From positions 62,001 to 126,000 of the forward strand of contig NZ_JAHKRT010000002.1 in the NCBI RefSeq assembly GCF_018863195.1: a stretch of 64,000 bases of DNA. The letters run 5' to 3'. The stretch comes from Sphingomonas quercus (GTDB taxonomy: Bacteria; Pseudomonadota; Alphaproteobacteria; Sphingomonadales; Sphingomonadaceae). How positions within the stretch are numbered: position 1 is the first letter of the stretch; every line of letters starts with the position of its first letter. A program made the position numbers and the translations under genes. Below are positions 1 through 8,018 of the stretch, piece by piece. The notes under the pieces were generated by a model. The model saw only the letters and a list, made by a program, of their open reading frames with translations. It did not search any database and was not told the DNA's origin.

Positions 1-413
1 GAGCCAGCCCCGCGCAGCTTGGCGACGAAGGCGCGGTCACGCAGTCGCCGGCTAACCCGCGCCAGCGCCTTGAGGTGATCGACGCCGCCGCCCGGCGGGG
101 ACAGCAGCAAAAAGACAAGGTCAACCGGCAGATCGTCGATCGCCCGGAAGTCGATCGGCGCGCCGAGCCGCACGAATATGCCGGTGACGCGCGACAGCCC
201 GTCGATCTTGCCATGGGGAATGGCGATGCCGCCGCCGAATCCGGTCGATCCGAGCCGTTCGCGCTCGTTGATTCGCTCGGCGATATGGTCCGCATCGCAG
301 CCGGTCAGCTCCGCCGCGCGGCCCGCCAGATACTGGAAGAGCGCCTTCTTGTTCTGGACGACGAGACCCATGGCGGTGCCGTCCGGCGAAAGCATGTCGC
401 TGAAATCGTCCAT
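1..413 (-). CDS. ptsN: PTS IIA-like nitrogen regulatory protein PtsN (3' end cut by window)
   Basis: The ATG at 413 opens 137 codons before the window edge, so the last roughly 15-20 residues are missing. The protein starts MDDFSDMLSP and has the EIIA-Ntr phospho-histidine motif GGGIAIPHGK with His at residue 67, followed by a typical mannitol/fructose-class IIA fold with FLLLSPPGG and a VDHLKALA helix. In this family the protein accepts phosphate from NPr in the regulatory nitrogen PTS and controls partners rather than transporting sugar. It lies 78 bp downstream of hpf on the same strand, the usual hpf-ptsN pairing. The fold and site are seen; the regulatory role is family knowledge. Confidence 0.93.
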   Translation of the reverse strand, partial: MDDFSDMLSPDGTAMGLVVQNKKALFQYLAGRAAELTGCDADHIAERINERERLGSTGFGGGIAIPHGKIDGLSRVTGIFVRLGAPIDFRAIDDLPVDLVFLLLSPPGGGVDHLKALARVSRRLRDRAFVAKLRGAG

Positions 414-434
414 GAAAATACGAGCAATCCCTTG

Positions 435-465
435 GCCGCCAGTGGGCCCATAACCCACTGACGGC
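435..465 (-). terminator. 12-bp hairpin between hpf and ptsN
   Basis: Read on the minus strand, GCCGTCAGTGGG pairs with CCCACTGGCGGC across a 7-nt loop. The one non-Watson-Crick pair is a U.G wobble on the minus strand but a C/A mismatch on the plus strand, so the structure belongs to the leftward transcript. No U-run follows, so it may be an mRNA-stabilising or attenuating hairpin rather than a full terminator. Confidence 0.45.
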
Positions 466-491
466 GTAAATTCCGTGTCGGAGATCGGGCC

Positions 492-1100
492 TCAGGCGGA
501 TTGCACCGCTTCGCCGCTGCGTCGCGGCTCCACCCAGCCGATCGTCCCGTCGCCGCGCCTGTAGACCATGTTGAACGCTCCCGTCCCACTATTCCGGAAC
601 AGCAGCGCGTTGGTGTTCCTGAGGTCCAGCATCATCACCGCGTCGGAAACGCTGCTGTCCGGGATATCGACACGAGTCTCGGCGATGATCAACGGATTGT
701 CGGCGGCATCCTCTTCGTCCCTGTTCTCCTGGAAGACCGTATAACCGGCATCCGCTTCAAAGCCGTTAAGGACGTCGGCGGCGGCGACAGGCGCATTGCG
801 AGCCTTCAGCCGGCGCATGTAGCGGCGCAGCTGCGTCTCGATCTTGGCCGCGGCCTGGTCGAAGGCGGGGTTGGCCTCCTGGCCGACGGCGTGGGCGGAT
901 GCCTTGAGGATCACGCCCTGCATGACATGGGCGACGATGTCGCACACGAAGCCGGCGTCGTGCGGCCCGCGGCCGAAGGTGACGGTCGCCGACAGCGCGC
1001 GCTGGCAATATTTGTCGGCGATGCCTTCGAGACGCTCGCGCACATGGGTTCGCAGAGCCTCGCCCGTATCGACCTGATGACCGGATACGCGGATTTCCAT
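492..1100 (-). CDS. hpf: Ribosome hibernation-promoting factor, long form
   Basis: The protein has 202 residues. An N-terminal S30AE/YfiA domain (MEIRVSGHQVDTGEALRTHV) is joined by an acidic linker to a C-terminal domain containing ALLFRNSGTGAFNMVYRRGD, which marks the long form that dimerises 70S ribosomes into 100S particles. ATG at 1100 is preferred over the adjacent GTG at 1103 because GGAG sits 8 nt upstream of it. It acts on ribosomes in stationary phase and is followed by ptsN, as in other proteobacteria. Only 42 bp separate it from dnaQ upstream, so its promoter may lie inside dnaQ or it may be read from the upstream operon. Confidence 0.95.
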   Translation of the reverse strand: MEIRVSGHQVDTGEALRTHVRERLEGIADKYCQRALSATVTFGRGPHDAGFVCDIVAHVMQGVILKASAHAVGQEANPAFDQAAAKIETQLRRYMRRLKARNAPVAAADVLNGFEADAGYTVFQENRDEEDAADNPLIIAETRVDIPDSSVSDAVMMLDLRNTNALLFRNSGTGAFNMVYRRGDGTIGWVEPRRSGEAVQSA

Positions 1101-1142
1101 CACCTATTCTCCTTCACTTGGCCCGGGCGCGAGGCAGCCATC

Positions 1143-1856
1143 TCATGCGGCCGTCCCCGCCCAGAGCGGGTTCGTCAGCGTCGCGACAAAGGCCGCATGA
1201 CGCTCCAGCTCGGCCTCGCTGGGGCCGTGCGGGCGCGGCGGGCGCGGCATCGTCGCGACGATGATCTCACTGTTAATATTCGCGGGCACAAGCTCCGGTT
1301 CCCCCGCCGCGACGATAGGTTCGGCGGCGAGCATCAGGCCGATCTGGCGGCCGCCGGTCAGCTCGACATAAAGCTGGGCGAGGAGCTGGGCGTCGATCAG
1401 CGCGCCATGCTTGATACGCTGGCTGCGATCGATGCCGTAGCGGGTGCAGAGCGCGTCCAGCGAATGCTTGGCCCCGGGATGCTTGGCCCGCGCCAGCGCC
1501 AGCGTGTCGATCATCCGCGTGCGGCAGATCGGATCGCGCGCGCAGGCCTTCAGCTCCCAGTCGAGAAAGGCCATGTCGAAGCCGGCATTGTGCGCGACGA
1601 GCGGGGCATCGCCGAGAAACTCGATCAGCTCGGACACCATTTCATGGAAGCGCGGCTTGTCGGACAGGAATATGGCCGAAAGACCATGCACCTCGAACGC
1701 CTCGGTCGGCATGTCGCGATCGGGATTGAACCAGGCATGGAAGGTGCGGCCGGTCTCGACCCGGTTGAACAGCTCGACACAACCGATCTCGACCAGACGG
1801 TGGCCATCGGCGGGACTCAGTCCGGTCGTTTCGGTGTCGAAGACAATCTCGCGCAT
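1143..1856 (-). CDS. dnaQ: DNA polymerase III epsilon subunit (3'-5' proofreading exonuclease)
   Basis: The product has 237 residues from ATG 1856 (MREIVFDTETTG). All three DEDDh exonuclease blocks are visible: Exo I FDTETTG (D7, E9), Exo II HNAGFDMAFLD, and Exo III HGALIDAQLLA with the catalytic His. It proofreads for the replicative polymerase. The tail after the nuclease domain is where the alpha subunit binds. Its 5' end overlaps the last 40 bases of coaE. An upstream in-frame ATG at 1892 would add 12 residues outside the family alignment and is not preferred. It is the last gene of the leftward ppsR-maf-aroE-coaE-dnaQ run. Confidence 0.95.
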   Translation of the reverse strand: MREIVFDTETTGLSPADGHRLVEIGCVELFNRVETGRTFHAWFNPDRDMPTEAFEVHGLSAIFLSDKPRFHEMVSELIEFLGDAPLVAHNAGFDMAFLDWELKACARDPICRTRMIDTLALARAKHPGAKHSLDALCTRYGIDRSQRIKHGALIDAQLLAQLYVELTGGRQIGLMLAAEPIVAAGEPELVPANINSEIIVATMPRPPRPHGPSEAELERHAAFVATLTNPLWAGTAA

Positions 1857-2458
1857 CCCCGGCAATATCGGACTCCATGCGCCGCCATGCAAGCGACGAG
1901 GGCACGGACCTGCGTCGCGGTCTCCAGCCGGGAGAGGCCGGTATCGATCACGAAATCCGCACGGGCGCGCTTGGCGCGGTCGGGCATCTGGTGGCGCAGG
2001 GTCGCGGCGAAGCGGGCGCTATTCATGCCCGGCCGTGCCAGCACCCGGGCGCGCTGCCGCCACGCCGGCGCCGAGACGACGACCACCGCGTCGACGAGCC
2101 GGTCCAGCCGGCGCTCGAGCAGCAACGGCACGTCGAGCACGACCAGGCGGCGGGCGCGGTAACGACGCAGAAAGGCGCGGCGCTCGGCGGCGACGGCGGG
2201 GTGGACGATCGCCTCCAGCGCGCGCAGCTCGGCCCGGTCGGCCAGCGCGCGCGCGCCGAGCGCGGCGCGATCGACGCCGGCCGGGCCGGTCGTGCCCGGG
2301 AAACGCGCCTCGATCGCCGGGAGCAGTCGCCCGCCCGGCCCCTGAAGCGCGTGCACGGCGGCATCGGCATCCCAGACCGGCACGCCCGCACGCCGGAACA
2401 TCGCCGCCACCGTCGACTTGCCCATGCCGATCGAGCCGGTAAGGCCGAGAACGATCAT
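1817..2458 (-). CDS. coaE: Dephospho-CoA kinase
   Basis: The protein has 213 residues and begins MIVLGLTGSIGMGKST, containing the P-loop GSIGMGKS. It phosphorylates the 3'-hydroxyl of dephospho-CoA in the last step of coenzyme A synthesis. The DADAAVHAL and VVLDVPLLLE segments match the family's substrate and lid regions. The ATG overlaps the aroE stop as ATGA, which suggests translational coupling. Length is close to the usual 200-210. Confidence 0.96.
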   Translation of the reverse strand: MIVLGLTGSIGMGKSTVAAMFRRAGVPVWDADAAVHALQGPGGRLLPAIEARFPGTTGPAGVDRAALGARALADRAELRALEAIVHPAVAAERRAFLRRYRARRLVVLDVPLLLERRLDRLVDAVVVVSAPAWRQRARVLARPGMNSARFAATLRHQMPDRAKRARADFVIDTGLSRLETATQVRALVACMAAHGVRYCRGCARLSSTPKRPD

Positions 2459-3309
2459 CGCGTCAGAATGAGGCGCAGCGCATCGTCGGCTCCGGCATCG
2501 GCGGGGGCCTCGGTGCCGAAGAAATGGCGGAAGGCGAGGCGCGCCTGACCGATCAGCATGGCGAGGCCGTCGACCACCGGATGCCCCGCCGCCCGCGCTT
2601 CGGCGAGAAGCGGCGTTTCCAGCGGCGCATAAACGGCGTCATAGACGATCGCTCCCGGCGGCAGATGGGAGAGGTGGACGGGCAAGGGCGGCTTGCCGGT
2701 CATGCCGAGCGAGGTGGCGTTGACGACGAGATCGAGCCGGTCGCCGCTCTCGCCCCAGTCGAACTCGAGCGCTTCCGCAAAATGATCGAGAGGCGCGACG
2801 TGGGTCTCGGTATCGAGCTCGGCGGCGAGAGCGGACGCCGCCGCGGTATCGCGTCCGATGAGGATGATCGCGAATCCTTGCCCGGCAAGGCCGTGGGCGA
2901 TGGCCCTGGCCGCGCCGCCGGTGCCGAAGATCCGCGCCGTGCGCAGCAGATGGCGCTCGGCAAGCGGGCCGGCCAGGGGCTCCAGGAATCCGGCGGCGTC
3001 GGTGTTGTAGCCGACCAGCGCGCCATCCTCCGGCACGATGGTGTTGACTGCGCCGATCCTGGCGGCGAGCGGGTCGAGCCGGTCGAGCAGCGCTATCACC
3101 GCCTGCTTGTGCGGCAGGGTGACGTTGCATCCGCGCCAATCGGGATCGGCGCGGCGCCGTGCGAGGAAATCCGGCAGGTCGGCGGCAAGGACGTGAGTCT
3201 TGCTGTAGCTGCCGGCAAGGCCCAGTCGATCCAGCCAGAATCCGTGGATCAGCGGCGACTTGGAATGGGCGATCGGATCGCCGATCACCTCGGCATAGGG
3301 GATGGTCAT
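2455..3309 (-). CDS. aroE: Shikimate dehydrogenase
   Basis: The protein has 284 residues from ATG 3309 (MTIPYAEVIGDPIAHSKSP). It reduces 3-dehydroshikimate to shikimate with NADPH in aromatic amino-acid synthesis. Visible features are the substrate-binding SKSPLIHGFWL, the catalytic Lys in NVTLPHKQAV, NTDAAGFL, and the nucleotide-binding GTGGAARAIAHGL. The start overlaps the maf stop by 4 bp (ATGA), and coaE overlaps its own stop in the same way. A longer reading frame continues upstream through maf but has no family support. Confidence 0.96.
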   Translation of the reverse strand: MTIPYAEVIGDPIAHSKSPLIHGFWLDRLGLAGSYSKTHVLAADLPDFLARRRADPDWRGCNVTLPHKQAVIALLDRLDPLAARIGAVNTIVPEDGALVGYNTDAAGFLEPLAGPLAERHLLRTARIFGTGGAARAIAHGLAGQGFAIILIGRDTAAASALAAELDTETHVAPLDHFAEALEFDWGESGDRLDLVVNATSLGMTGKPPLPVHLSHLPPGAIVYDAVYAPLETPLLAEARAAGHPVVDGLAMLIGQARLAFRHFFGTEAPADAGADDALRLILTR

Positions 3310-3896
3310 GCCGGCATTTCCTTGAGGGCGCGAAGCTGCTCCAGCAACGGCAGCAAGGGCAGGCCGAGAATGGTGAAATGGCTGCCGTCGATGCGGGCGA
3401 AGAGCTGCGCGCCCCGCCCCTCCAGCCGATAGCCGCCGACGCAGCCGCCCACCGCCGGCCATTCCGCATCGAGATAGGCGTCGAGGAACGCGTCCGAGAA
3501 ATCGCGCATCGCCAGCCGTGCACCATCGACCTGTCGCCAGACCGGCCGGCCGCCCCGGCACAGCACGGCCGCGCTCCACAGCTTGTGGGTGGTGCCACGC
3601 AGGCCGGCGAGCTGGTCACGCAGGCTCGCGCGATCGGGTGCCTTGTCGAGCTGGCGCCCGTCCGCCGTCTCCACCGTCGAATCGCATCCGAGCACCAGGG
3701 CCTGCGGATGGCGCGTCGAAAGCTTGGTCGCCTTCAGCTCGGCGAGGGCATCGGCGAGGTCGCGCGCGGTGAGATGGCCGAGCGCGGCCTTGGCCGATTC
3801 CTCGTCAACCTGCGGAGACATCGCCTCATGCGGCACGCCGGCGTCCGCCAGCATCCGCCGGCGGGTCGGAGAGGTGGAAGCCAGGATCAGGCTCAT
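3306..3896 (-). CDS. maf: Maf-family nucleotide pyrophosphatase (copy 1)
   Basis: The protein has 196 residues. The N-terminal LILASTSPTRRRML is the Maf signature; the ASTSPTR loop and LVLGCDST form the active site. Family members hydrolyse modified or canonical nucleoside triphosphates to monophosphates, a house-cleaning role. It overlaps ppsR and aroE by 4 bp on either side. A second Maf gene lies at 35189-35764. Which nucleotide each prefers cannot be read from sequence alone. Confidence 0.93.
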   Translation of the reverse strand: MSLILASTSPTRRRMLADAGVPHEAMSPQVDEESAKAALGHLTARDLADALAELKATKLSTRHPQALVLGCDSTVETADGRQLDKAPDRASLRDQLAGLRGTTHKLWSAAVLCRGGRPVWRQVDGARLAMRDFSDAFLDAYLDAEWPAVGGCVGGYRLEGRGAQLFARIDGSHFTILGLPLLPLLEQLRALKEMPA

Positions 3897-4720
3897 TGGC
3901 CGTTGCCCTCGGCGGTGCGCGCCGAGACGAGGTTGATGATCGCGGCCGCCGTCTCCTCGATCGAGCGCCGGGTGACGTCGATCACCGGCCAGCCATTGTC
4001 GGCGAACATGCGCCGCGCGAAGGCGAGCTCGGCAGCGACCCGCTCCTGATCGACATAAGAGGTCTCCGGCGCCTGGTTTAGCGACAACAGCCGGTTGCGC
4101 CGCACCTGGACCAGCCGGTCGGCGGACGTGGTAAGGCCGACGACCAGGGGCTTTTCGAGGTGGAAAAGCTGCGCCGGCGGCGGGCTTTCAATGACCAGCG
4201 GGATGTTCGCCACCCGATAGCCGCGATTGGCGAGATAGATGGAGGTCGGCGTCTTCGACGAGCGCGACACGCCGGCGAGCACCACGTCCGCCTCCTCCCA
4301 ATCCTCGGACAGCACGCCGTCGTCATGGGCAATGGTGTACTGGATCGCCTCGACGCGATCGAAATAGGCGGCATCCAGCGCGTGCTGGCGGCCCGGCCGG
4401 GTGACCGTCTTCTGGCCGCCGAGCATGTCCGACAAGGCATCGATCACCGGATCGAGCGCCGCGACGCAAGGCAGGCCGAGCGCCGCACAGCGCGCCTCCA
4501 GGCGATGCCGCACGTCCGAGTTGACCAGGGTGTAGATGACCAGCCCGGGACGCGAGGCGATTTCCGTCAGCACCCGGTCGAGATGGCCCGACGAGCGGAC
4601 CATCGGCCAGAAATGCTTGATCGGCTCGACATCCTCGAACTGGGCGAGGCCGGCCTTGGCGATCACCTCCAGCGTCTCGCCAGTGGAATCGGAGAGGAGA
4701 TGCAGATGCAGCCGGCTCAT
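3893..4720 (-). CDS. ppsR: Bifunctional kinase/pyrophosphorylase regulating PEP synthase (DUF299 family)
   Basis: The protein has 275 residues from ATG 4720 (MSRLHLHLLSDSTGETL). The DUF299 fold shows LLSDSTGET near the N terminus and the P-loop-like GVSRSSKTPTSIYLA in the middle. Family members phosphorylate and dephosphorylate a Thr of PEP synthase or pyruvate phosphate dikinase. The target gene is not in this window. It is first in the leftward operon and directly borders the oriC-like spacer. Its homologue (RP001 in Rickettsia) holds the same position beside hemE and the origin in other alphaproteobacteria. Confidence 0.94.
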   Translation of the reverse strand: MSRLHLHLLSDSTGETLEVIAKAGLAQFEDVEPIKHFWPMVRSSGHLDRVLTEIASRPGLVIYTLVNSDVRHRLEARCAALGLPCVAALDPVIDALSDMLGGQKTVTRPGRQHALDAAYFDRVEAIQYTIAHDDGVLSEDWEEADVVLAGVSRSSKTPTSIYLANRGYRVANIPLVIESPPPAQLFHLEKPLVVGLTTSADRLVQVRRNRLLSLNQAPETSYVDQERVAAELAFARRMFADNGWPVIDVTRRSIEETAAAIINLVSARTAEGNGQ

Positions 4721-5007
4721 CGGACAACCCTGTGGAAAACCATGGGGAGCAGCTAGCGGACGGATATGGGGAGGAGCAAGCCGCAGCGACCGATCCCCGC
4801 CAACCGGAGTCGTTTCCAGCGCTTGTCCACAAGGGGATGATCGTTTCCACAGCCTGTGGATGACGGGGATGACGCCGCCGACTCCGTGCACGGTCGGGGC
4901 ATCCGGAGAGTCAAGCTGTTGGCAAAATCAGGCGGCGTGAATAAACCCCGCTGGTCAGGGGTCCTACTATCTCCTTCAACCTCTCTAAGAATCTTAAAGG
5001 AATGATT
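4721..5007. other. Putative chromosomal replication origin (oriC), hemE-ppsR spacer
   Basis: This 287-bp gene-free spacer lies between divergent ppsR and hemE. DnaA-box-like 9-mers (consensus TTATCCACA) are at 4731-4739 (minus, 8/9), 4823-4831 (TTGTCCACA, 8/9), 4843-4851 (GTTTCCACA, 7/9) and 4855-4863 (minus, 8/9). GANTC sites, the CcrM methylation target, are at 4807-4811, 4880-4884, 4908-4912 and 4989-4993, about four times chance. A relatively AT-rich stretch follows at about 4920-5007. The Caulobacter and Rickettsia origins lie beside hemE, and parS/parAB are 7-10 kb away here, as expected. Function is inferred. Confidence 0.8.
4919..4947 (+). promoter_or_regulatory. Candidate hemE promoter
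   Basis: TTGGCA at 4919-4924 and TAAACC at 4942-4947 are separated by 17 bp and lie 60 bp before the hemE start, at the right edge of the origin spacer. This is a reasonable sigma-70-type match, but it is only a pattern. Confidence 0.4.
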
Positions 5008-6036
5008 ATGAGCGTCGCGCCCGACCGGCCCTTGCTCGCCGTGCTGCGGGGTGAACGCCGCGATCCGCCGCCCGTCTGGCTGATGCGCCAGGCCGGGCGA
5101 TACCTGCCCGAATATCGCGCGCTCCGTGCCGAGAAGGGGGGATTCCTCGATCTCGTCCATGACAGCGCCGCCGCCGCCGAGGTGACGCTGCAACCGGTAC
5201 GCCGCTTCGGCATGGATGGTGCGATCCTGTTTTCCGACATCCTCGTCATCCCCCACGCCATGGGCCAGGACCTGTGGTTCGCAGAAGGCGAGGGGCCGCG
5301 CCTCGCCCCGCGTCTTGCAGACGCGCCGCTGGAGGCACTTCGGCCGGCACCGGAGCGGCTCGACCCGGTCTATGAGACGGTACGCCAGGTCGCCGCCGCG
5401 CTGCCGCCGGCGGTGACCCTGCTCGGCTTCGCGGGCAGCCCGTGGACGGTCGCGACCTACATGATCAACGGCCGCGGCTCCAGGGAGCAGGCCGAGGCGC
5501 GACGGCTGGCCTATGGCGACCCGTCGAGGATGCAGGCGCTGATCGATGCGCTGGTGACGGCGACGATCGATTATCTCTGCGGTCAGATCGCCGCTGGCGT
5601 CCATGCCGTGCAGCTGTTCGACAGCTGGTCGGGCAGCCTCGCCCCGACCGAGTTCGAGCGCTGGGTGATCGCGCCGACCGCGGCGATCGTCGCCGGCGTC
5701 AAGGCGCGACATCCGGACGTGCCGGTGATCGGCTTCCCCAAGGGCGCGGGCGGGAAGCTCCCGGCCTATGCCCGCGAGACCGGCGTCGATGCGATCGGGC
5801 TGGACGAGACGGTGGATCCGCGATGGGCGGATGCGTCGCTGCCCGAGGGCCTGCCGGTGCAGGGCAATCTCGATCCGCTGGCGCTGGTGACCGGTGGCGC
5901 CGCGCTGGACGATGCCGTAGCGCGCATCCGCGCCGCTTTCGTGGAACGTCCCCATGTCTTCAATCTCGGCCATGGCATCGTGCCGGATGCCCCGATCCCC
6001 CATGTCGAACGGCTGATCAGCCTGCTAAGGGGCTGA
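5008..6036 (+). CDS. hemE: Uroporphyrinogen III decarboxylase
   Basis: The protein has 342 residues. It removes four carboxyl groups from uroporphyrinogen III to give coproporphyrinogen III in heme synthesis. Family signatures are WLMRQAGRYLPEYR (residues 24-37) and GFAGSPWT near residue 140. Two ATGs compete. The one at 5008 has AAAGGA 6 nt upstream, whereas that ribosome-binding site abuts the ATG at 5002, so 5008 is chosen. hemJ, a later heme-pathway enzyme, follows after 3 bp. Confidence 0.97.
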   Translation: MSVAPDRPLLAVLRGERRDPPPVWLMRQAGRYLPEYRALRAEKGGFLDLVHDSAAAAEVTLQPVRRFGMDGAILFSDILVIPHAMGQDLWFAEGEGPRLAPRLADAPLEALRPAPERLDPVYETVRQVAAALPPAVTLLGFAGSPWTVATYMINGRGSREQAEARRLAYGDPSRMQALIDALVTATIDYLCGQIAAGVHAVQLFDSWSGSLAPTEFERWVIAPTAAIVAGVKARHPDVPVIGFPKGAGGKLPAYARETGVDAIGLDETVDPRWADASLPEGLPVQGNLDPLALVTGGAALDDAVARIRAAFVERPHVFNLGHGIVPDAPIPHVERLISLLRG

Positions 6037-6039
6037 TCC

Positions 6040-6495
6040 ATGAGCGGGTTTCTCGGGAACGCCTACCCCTGGGTGAAGGCGCTGCACGTCATCTTCGTCA
6101 TCTTCTGGATGGCGGGGCTGTTCATGTTGCCGCGCTTCCTCGTCTATCATCGCGCCACCGTTCCGGGATCGGCCGAGGACGCGCTGTGGATCGAGCGCGA
6201 ACGCCGCCTCCGCCGCATCATCATCACGCCGGCGATGGTCGCGGTGTGGCTGCTCGGGCTGGCGCTGGCCGTCAATCTCGGCCTCCTCGACGGCGCGCCG
6301 GGGCTGGGCTGGCTCCATGCCAAGCTGGCGCTGGTGTTCCTGCTCTCGGGTTATCATGGCTGGATGACGGGCACCGCCCGCAAGATGGCGTCCGGCCTTC
6401 GCCCGGGCAGCGATCGCGGGCTGCGACTCGCCAATGAGATACCGAGCCTGGCCACGATCCTGATCGTCATCCTGGTCATCGTCCGGCCGTTCTGA
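6040..6495 (+). CDS. hemJ: Protoporphyrinogen IX oxidase HemJ
   Basis: The protein has 151 residues and is a four-helix membrane protein of the HemJ/CopD-like family. Hydrophobic segments include VKALHVIFVIFWMAGLFML, the region around ITPAMVAVWLLGLALAV, HAKLALVFLLSGYHGW and the C-terminal TILIVILVIV. Conserved His residues sit in the LHV, HAKL and YHGW motifs. It oxidises protoporphyrinogen IX in organisms lacking HemG and HemY. Pairing with hemE supports the assignment. Confidence 0.92.
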   Translation: MSGFLGNAYPWVKALHVIFVIFWMAGLFMLPRFLVYHRATVPGSAEDALWIERERRLRRIIITPAMVAVWLLGLALAVNLGLLDGAPGLGWLHAKLALVFLLSGYHGWMTGTARKMASGLRPGSDRGLRLANEIPSLATILIVILVIVRPF

Positions 6496-6501
6496 CCCGG
6501 C

Positions 6502-6530
6502 TTGACTTGGCCTGCGGGCGCACTTAGGTC
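6502..6530 (+). promoter_or_regulatory. Candidate rho promoter
   Basis: TTGACT at 6502-6507 and TAGGTC at 6525-6530 are separated by 17 bp, leaving a leader of about 100 nt before rho. The TAG-type -10 matches the tRNA promoters in this window. Confidence 0.45.
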
Positions 6531-6635
6531 CGTTGGAAAGAAGCGCCGGCCGTTCGCGCCAGAGCGCCCCTCCTCAGCATCACCGCGATCTTCACGATAA
6601 CGCTGTGCTCACCTTTCCAGCCGGACCATAGTCTC

Positions 6636-7892
6636 ATGCACCTCAAGGACCTCAAGTCGAAAGCCCCCGCCGAACTCGTCGCCATGGCCGAGGAGCTGGG
6701 CGTCGAAGGGGCGTCGACATTACGCAAGCAGGACCTGATGTTCGCCATCCTCAAGGTGCAGGCGGAGAATGGCGAGCAGATCATGGGGCTTGGCACGATC
6801 GAGGTGCTGCCCGATGGCTTCGGCTTCCTGCGCAGTCCCGAGGCGAACTATCTCGCCGGGCCGGACGACATCTATGTCAGCCCGAACCAGGTGCGGAAAT
6901 TCGGCCTGCGCACCGGCGACACGGTGGAAGGCGAGATTCGCGAGCCGAAGGACGGCGAGCGCTATTTCGCGCTGACGCGCCTCACCGCAGTCAATTTCGA
7001 CGACCCGTCGATGGTCCGCCACCGCGTCAATTTCGACAATCTGACCCCGCTTTACCCCGAGGTGAAGCTCACGCTCGATCCGCAGGATCCGACCGTCAAG
7101 GACAAGTCGGCGCGCGTCATCGACATCATCGCCCCGCAGGGCAAGGGCCAGCGCGCGCTGATCGTCGCCCCGCCGCGCGTCGGCAAGACGGTGCTGCTCC
7201 AGAACATCGCCAAGGCGATCACTGACAACCACCCGGAAGTGTTCCTGATCGTGCTGCTCATCGACGAGCGGCCGGAGGAAGTCACCGACATGCAGCGCTC
7301 GGTGAAGGGGGAGGTGATCTCCTCCACCTTCGACGAGCCGGCCTCGCGCCACGTGCAGGTGGCCGAAATGGTCATCGAAAAGGCCAAGCGCCTCGTCGAG
7401 CACAAGAAGGACGTGGTGATCCTGCTGGATTCGATCACTCGCCTTGGCCGCGCCTACAACACCGTGGTGCCGTCTTCCGGCAAGGTGCTGACCGGCGGCG
7501 TCGACGCCAATGCGTTGCAGCGGCCGAAGCGCTTCTTCGGCGCCGCCCGCAACATCGAGGAGGGTGGCTCGCTATCGATCATCGCCACCGCGCTGATCGA
7601 CACCGGCAGCCGCATGGACGAGGTGATCTTCGAGGAATTCAAGGGCACCGGCAATTCCGAGATCGTGCTCGACCGCAAGGTGGCGGACAAGCGCATCTTC
7701 CCGGCGATGGACGTCGGCAAGTCCGGCACGCGCAAGGAAGAGCTGCTCGTCGACAAGGCGAAGCTGTCCAAGATGTGGGTGCTGCGCCGTATCCTCATGC
7801 AGATGGGCACCATCGACGCGATGGAGTTCCTGCTCGACAAGATGCGCGATTCCAAGACCAACGAGGATTTCTTCGAATCCATGAACCAGTAA
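6636..7892 (+). CDS. rho: Transcription termination factor Rho
   Basis: The protein has 418 residues. It is a hexameric RNA helicase that ends transcription. Domains in order are an N-terminal helical domain (1-48), the RNA-binding cold-shock-like domain (about 50-120, GFGFLRS), and a RecA-type ATPase with P-loop APPRVGKT (178-185), [13 protein letters not shown] and the secondary-site segment [21 protein letters not shown] leader of about 100 nt precedes it. Rho often regulates its own leader in other bacteria; nothing specific is visible here. Confidence 0.98.
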   Translation: MHLKDLKSKAPAELVAMAEELGVEGASTLRKQDLMFAILKVQAENGEQIMGLGTIEVLPDGFGFLRSPEANYLAGPDDIYVSPNQVRKFGLRTGDTVEGEIREPKDGERYFALTRLTAVNFDDPSMVRHRVNFDNLTPLYPEVKLTLDPQDPTVKDKSARVIDIIAPQGKGQRALIVAPPRVGKTVLLQNIAKAITDNHPEVFLIVLLIDERPEEVTDMQRSVKGEVISSTFDEPASRHVQVAEMVIEKAKRLVEHKKDVVILLDSITRLGRAYNTVVPSSGKVLTGGVDANALQRPKRFFGAARNIEEGGSLSIIATALIDTGSRMDEVIFEEFKGTGNSEIVLDRKVADKRIFPAMDVGKSGTRKEELLVDKAKLSKMWVLRRILMQMGTIDAMEFLLDKMRDSKTNEDFFESMNQ

Positions 7893-7894
7893 GC

Positions 7895-7921
7895 GGGCGG
7901 CGGCCCCGGCCGCCCCTGTTT
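7895..7921 (+). terminator. Intrinsic terminator-like hairpin after rho
   Basis: Starting 2 nt after the rho stop, GGGCGGC (7895-7901) pairs with GCCGCCC (7909-7915) over a 7-nt loop, followed by CTGTTT. The T-tract is short. Confidence 0.45.
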
Positions 7922-8018
7922 CGGTTCATTGCCGGGGCGGTCTCGCCGGACCCTCTGCTGGCGCGCGTCGTTCGGAACGCTATGAGCGGTGACGCGCTCT
8001 CCTTCTGACGGAAACACG

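Noticed and set aside
4985-5000. CtrA site at the origin edge
   Set aside because: Only one TTAA half is present; the TTAA-N7-TTAA pair is missing.
7893-8018. Manganese (yybP-ykoY) riboswitch before the TerC/YjbE gene
   Set aside because: Searched because the family often has it; the conserved core is not present in the 126 bp upstream.
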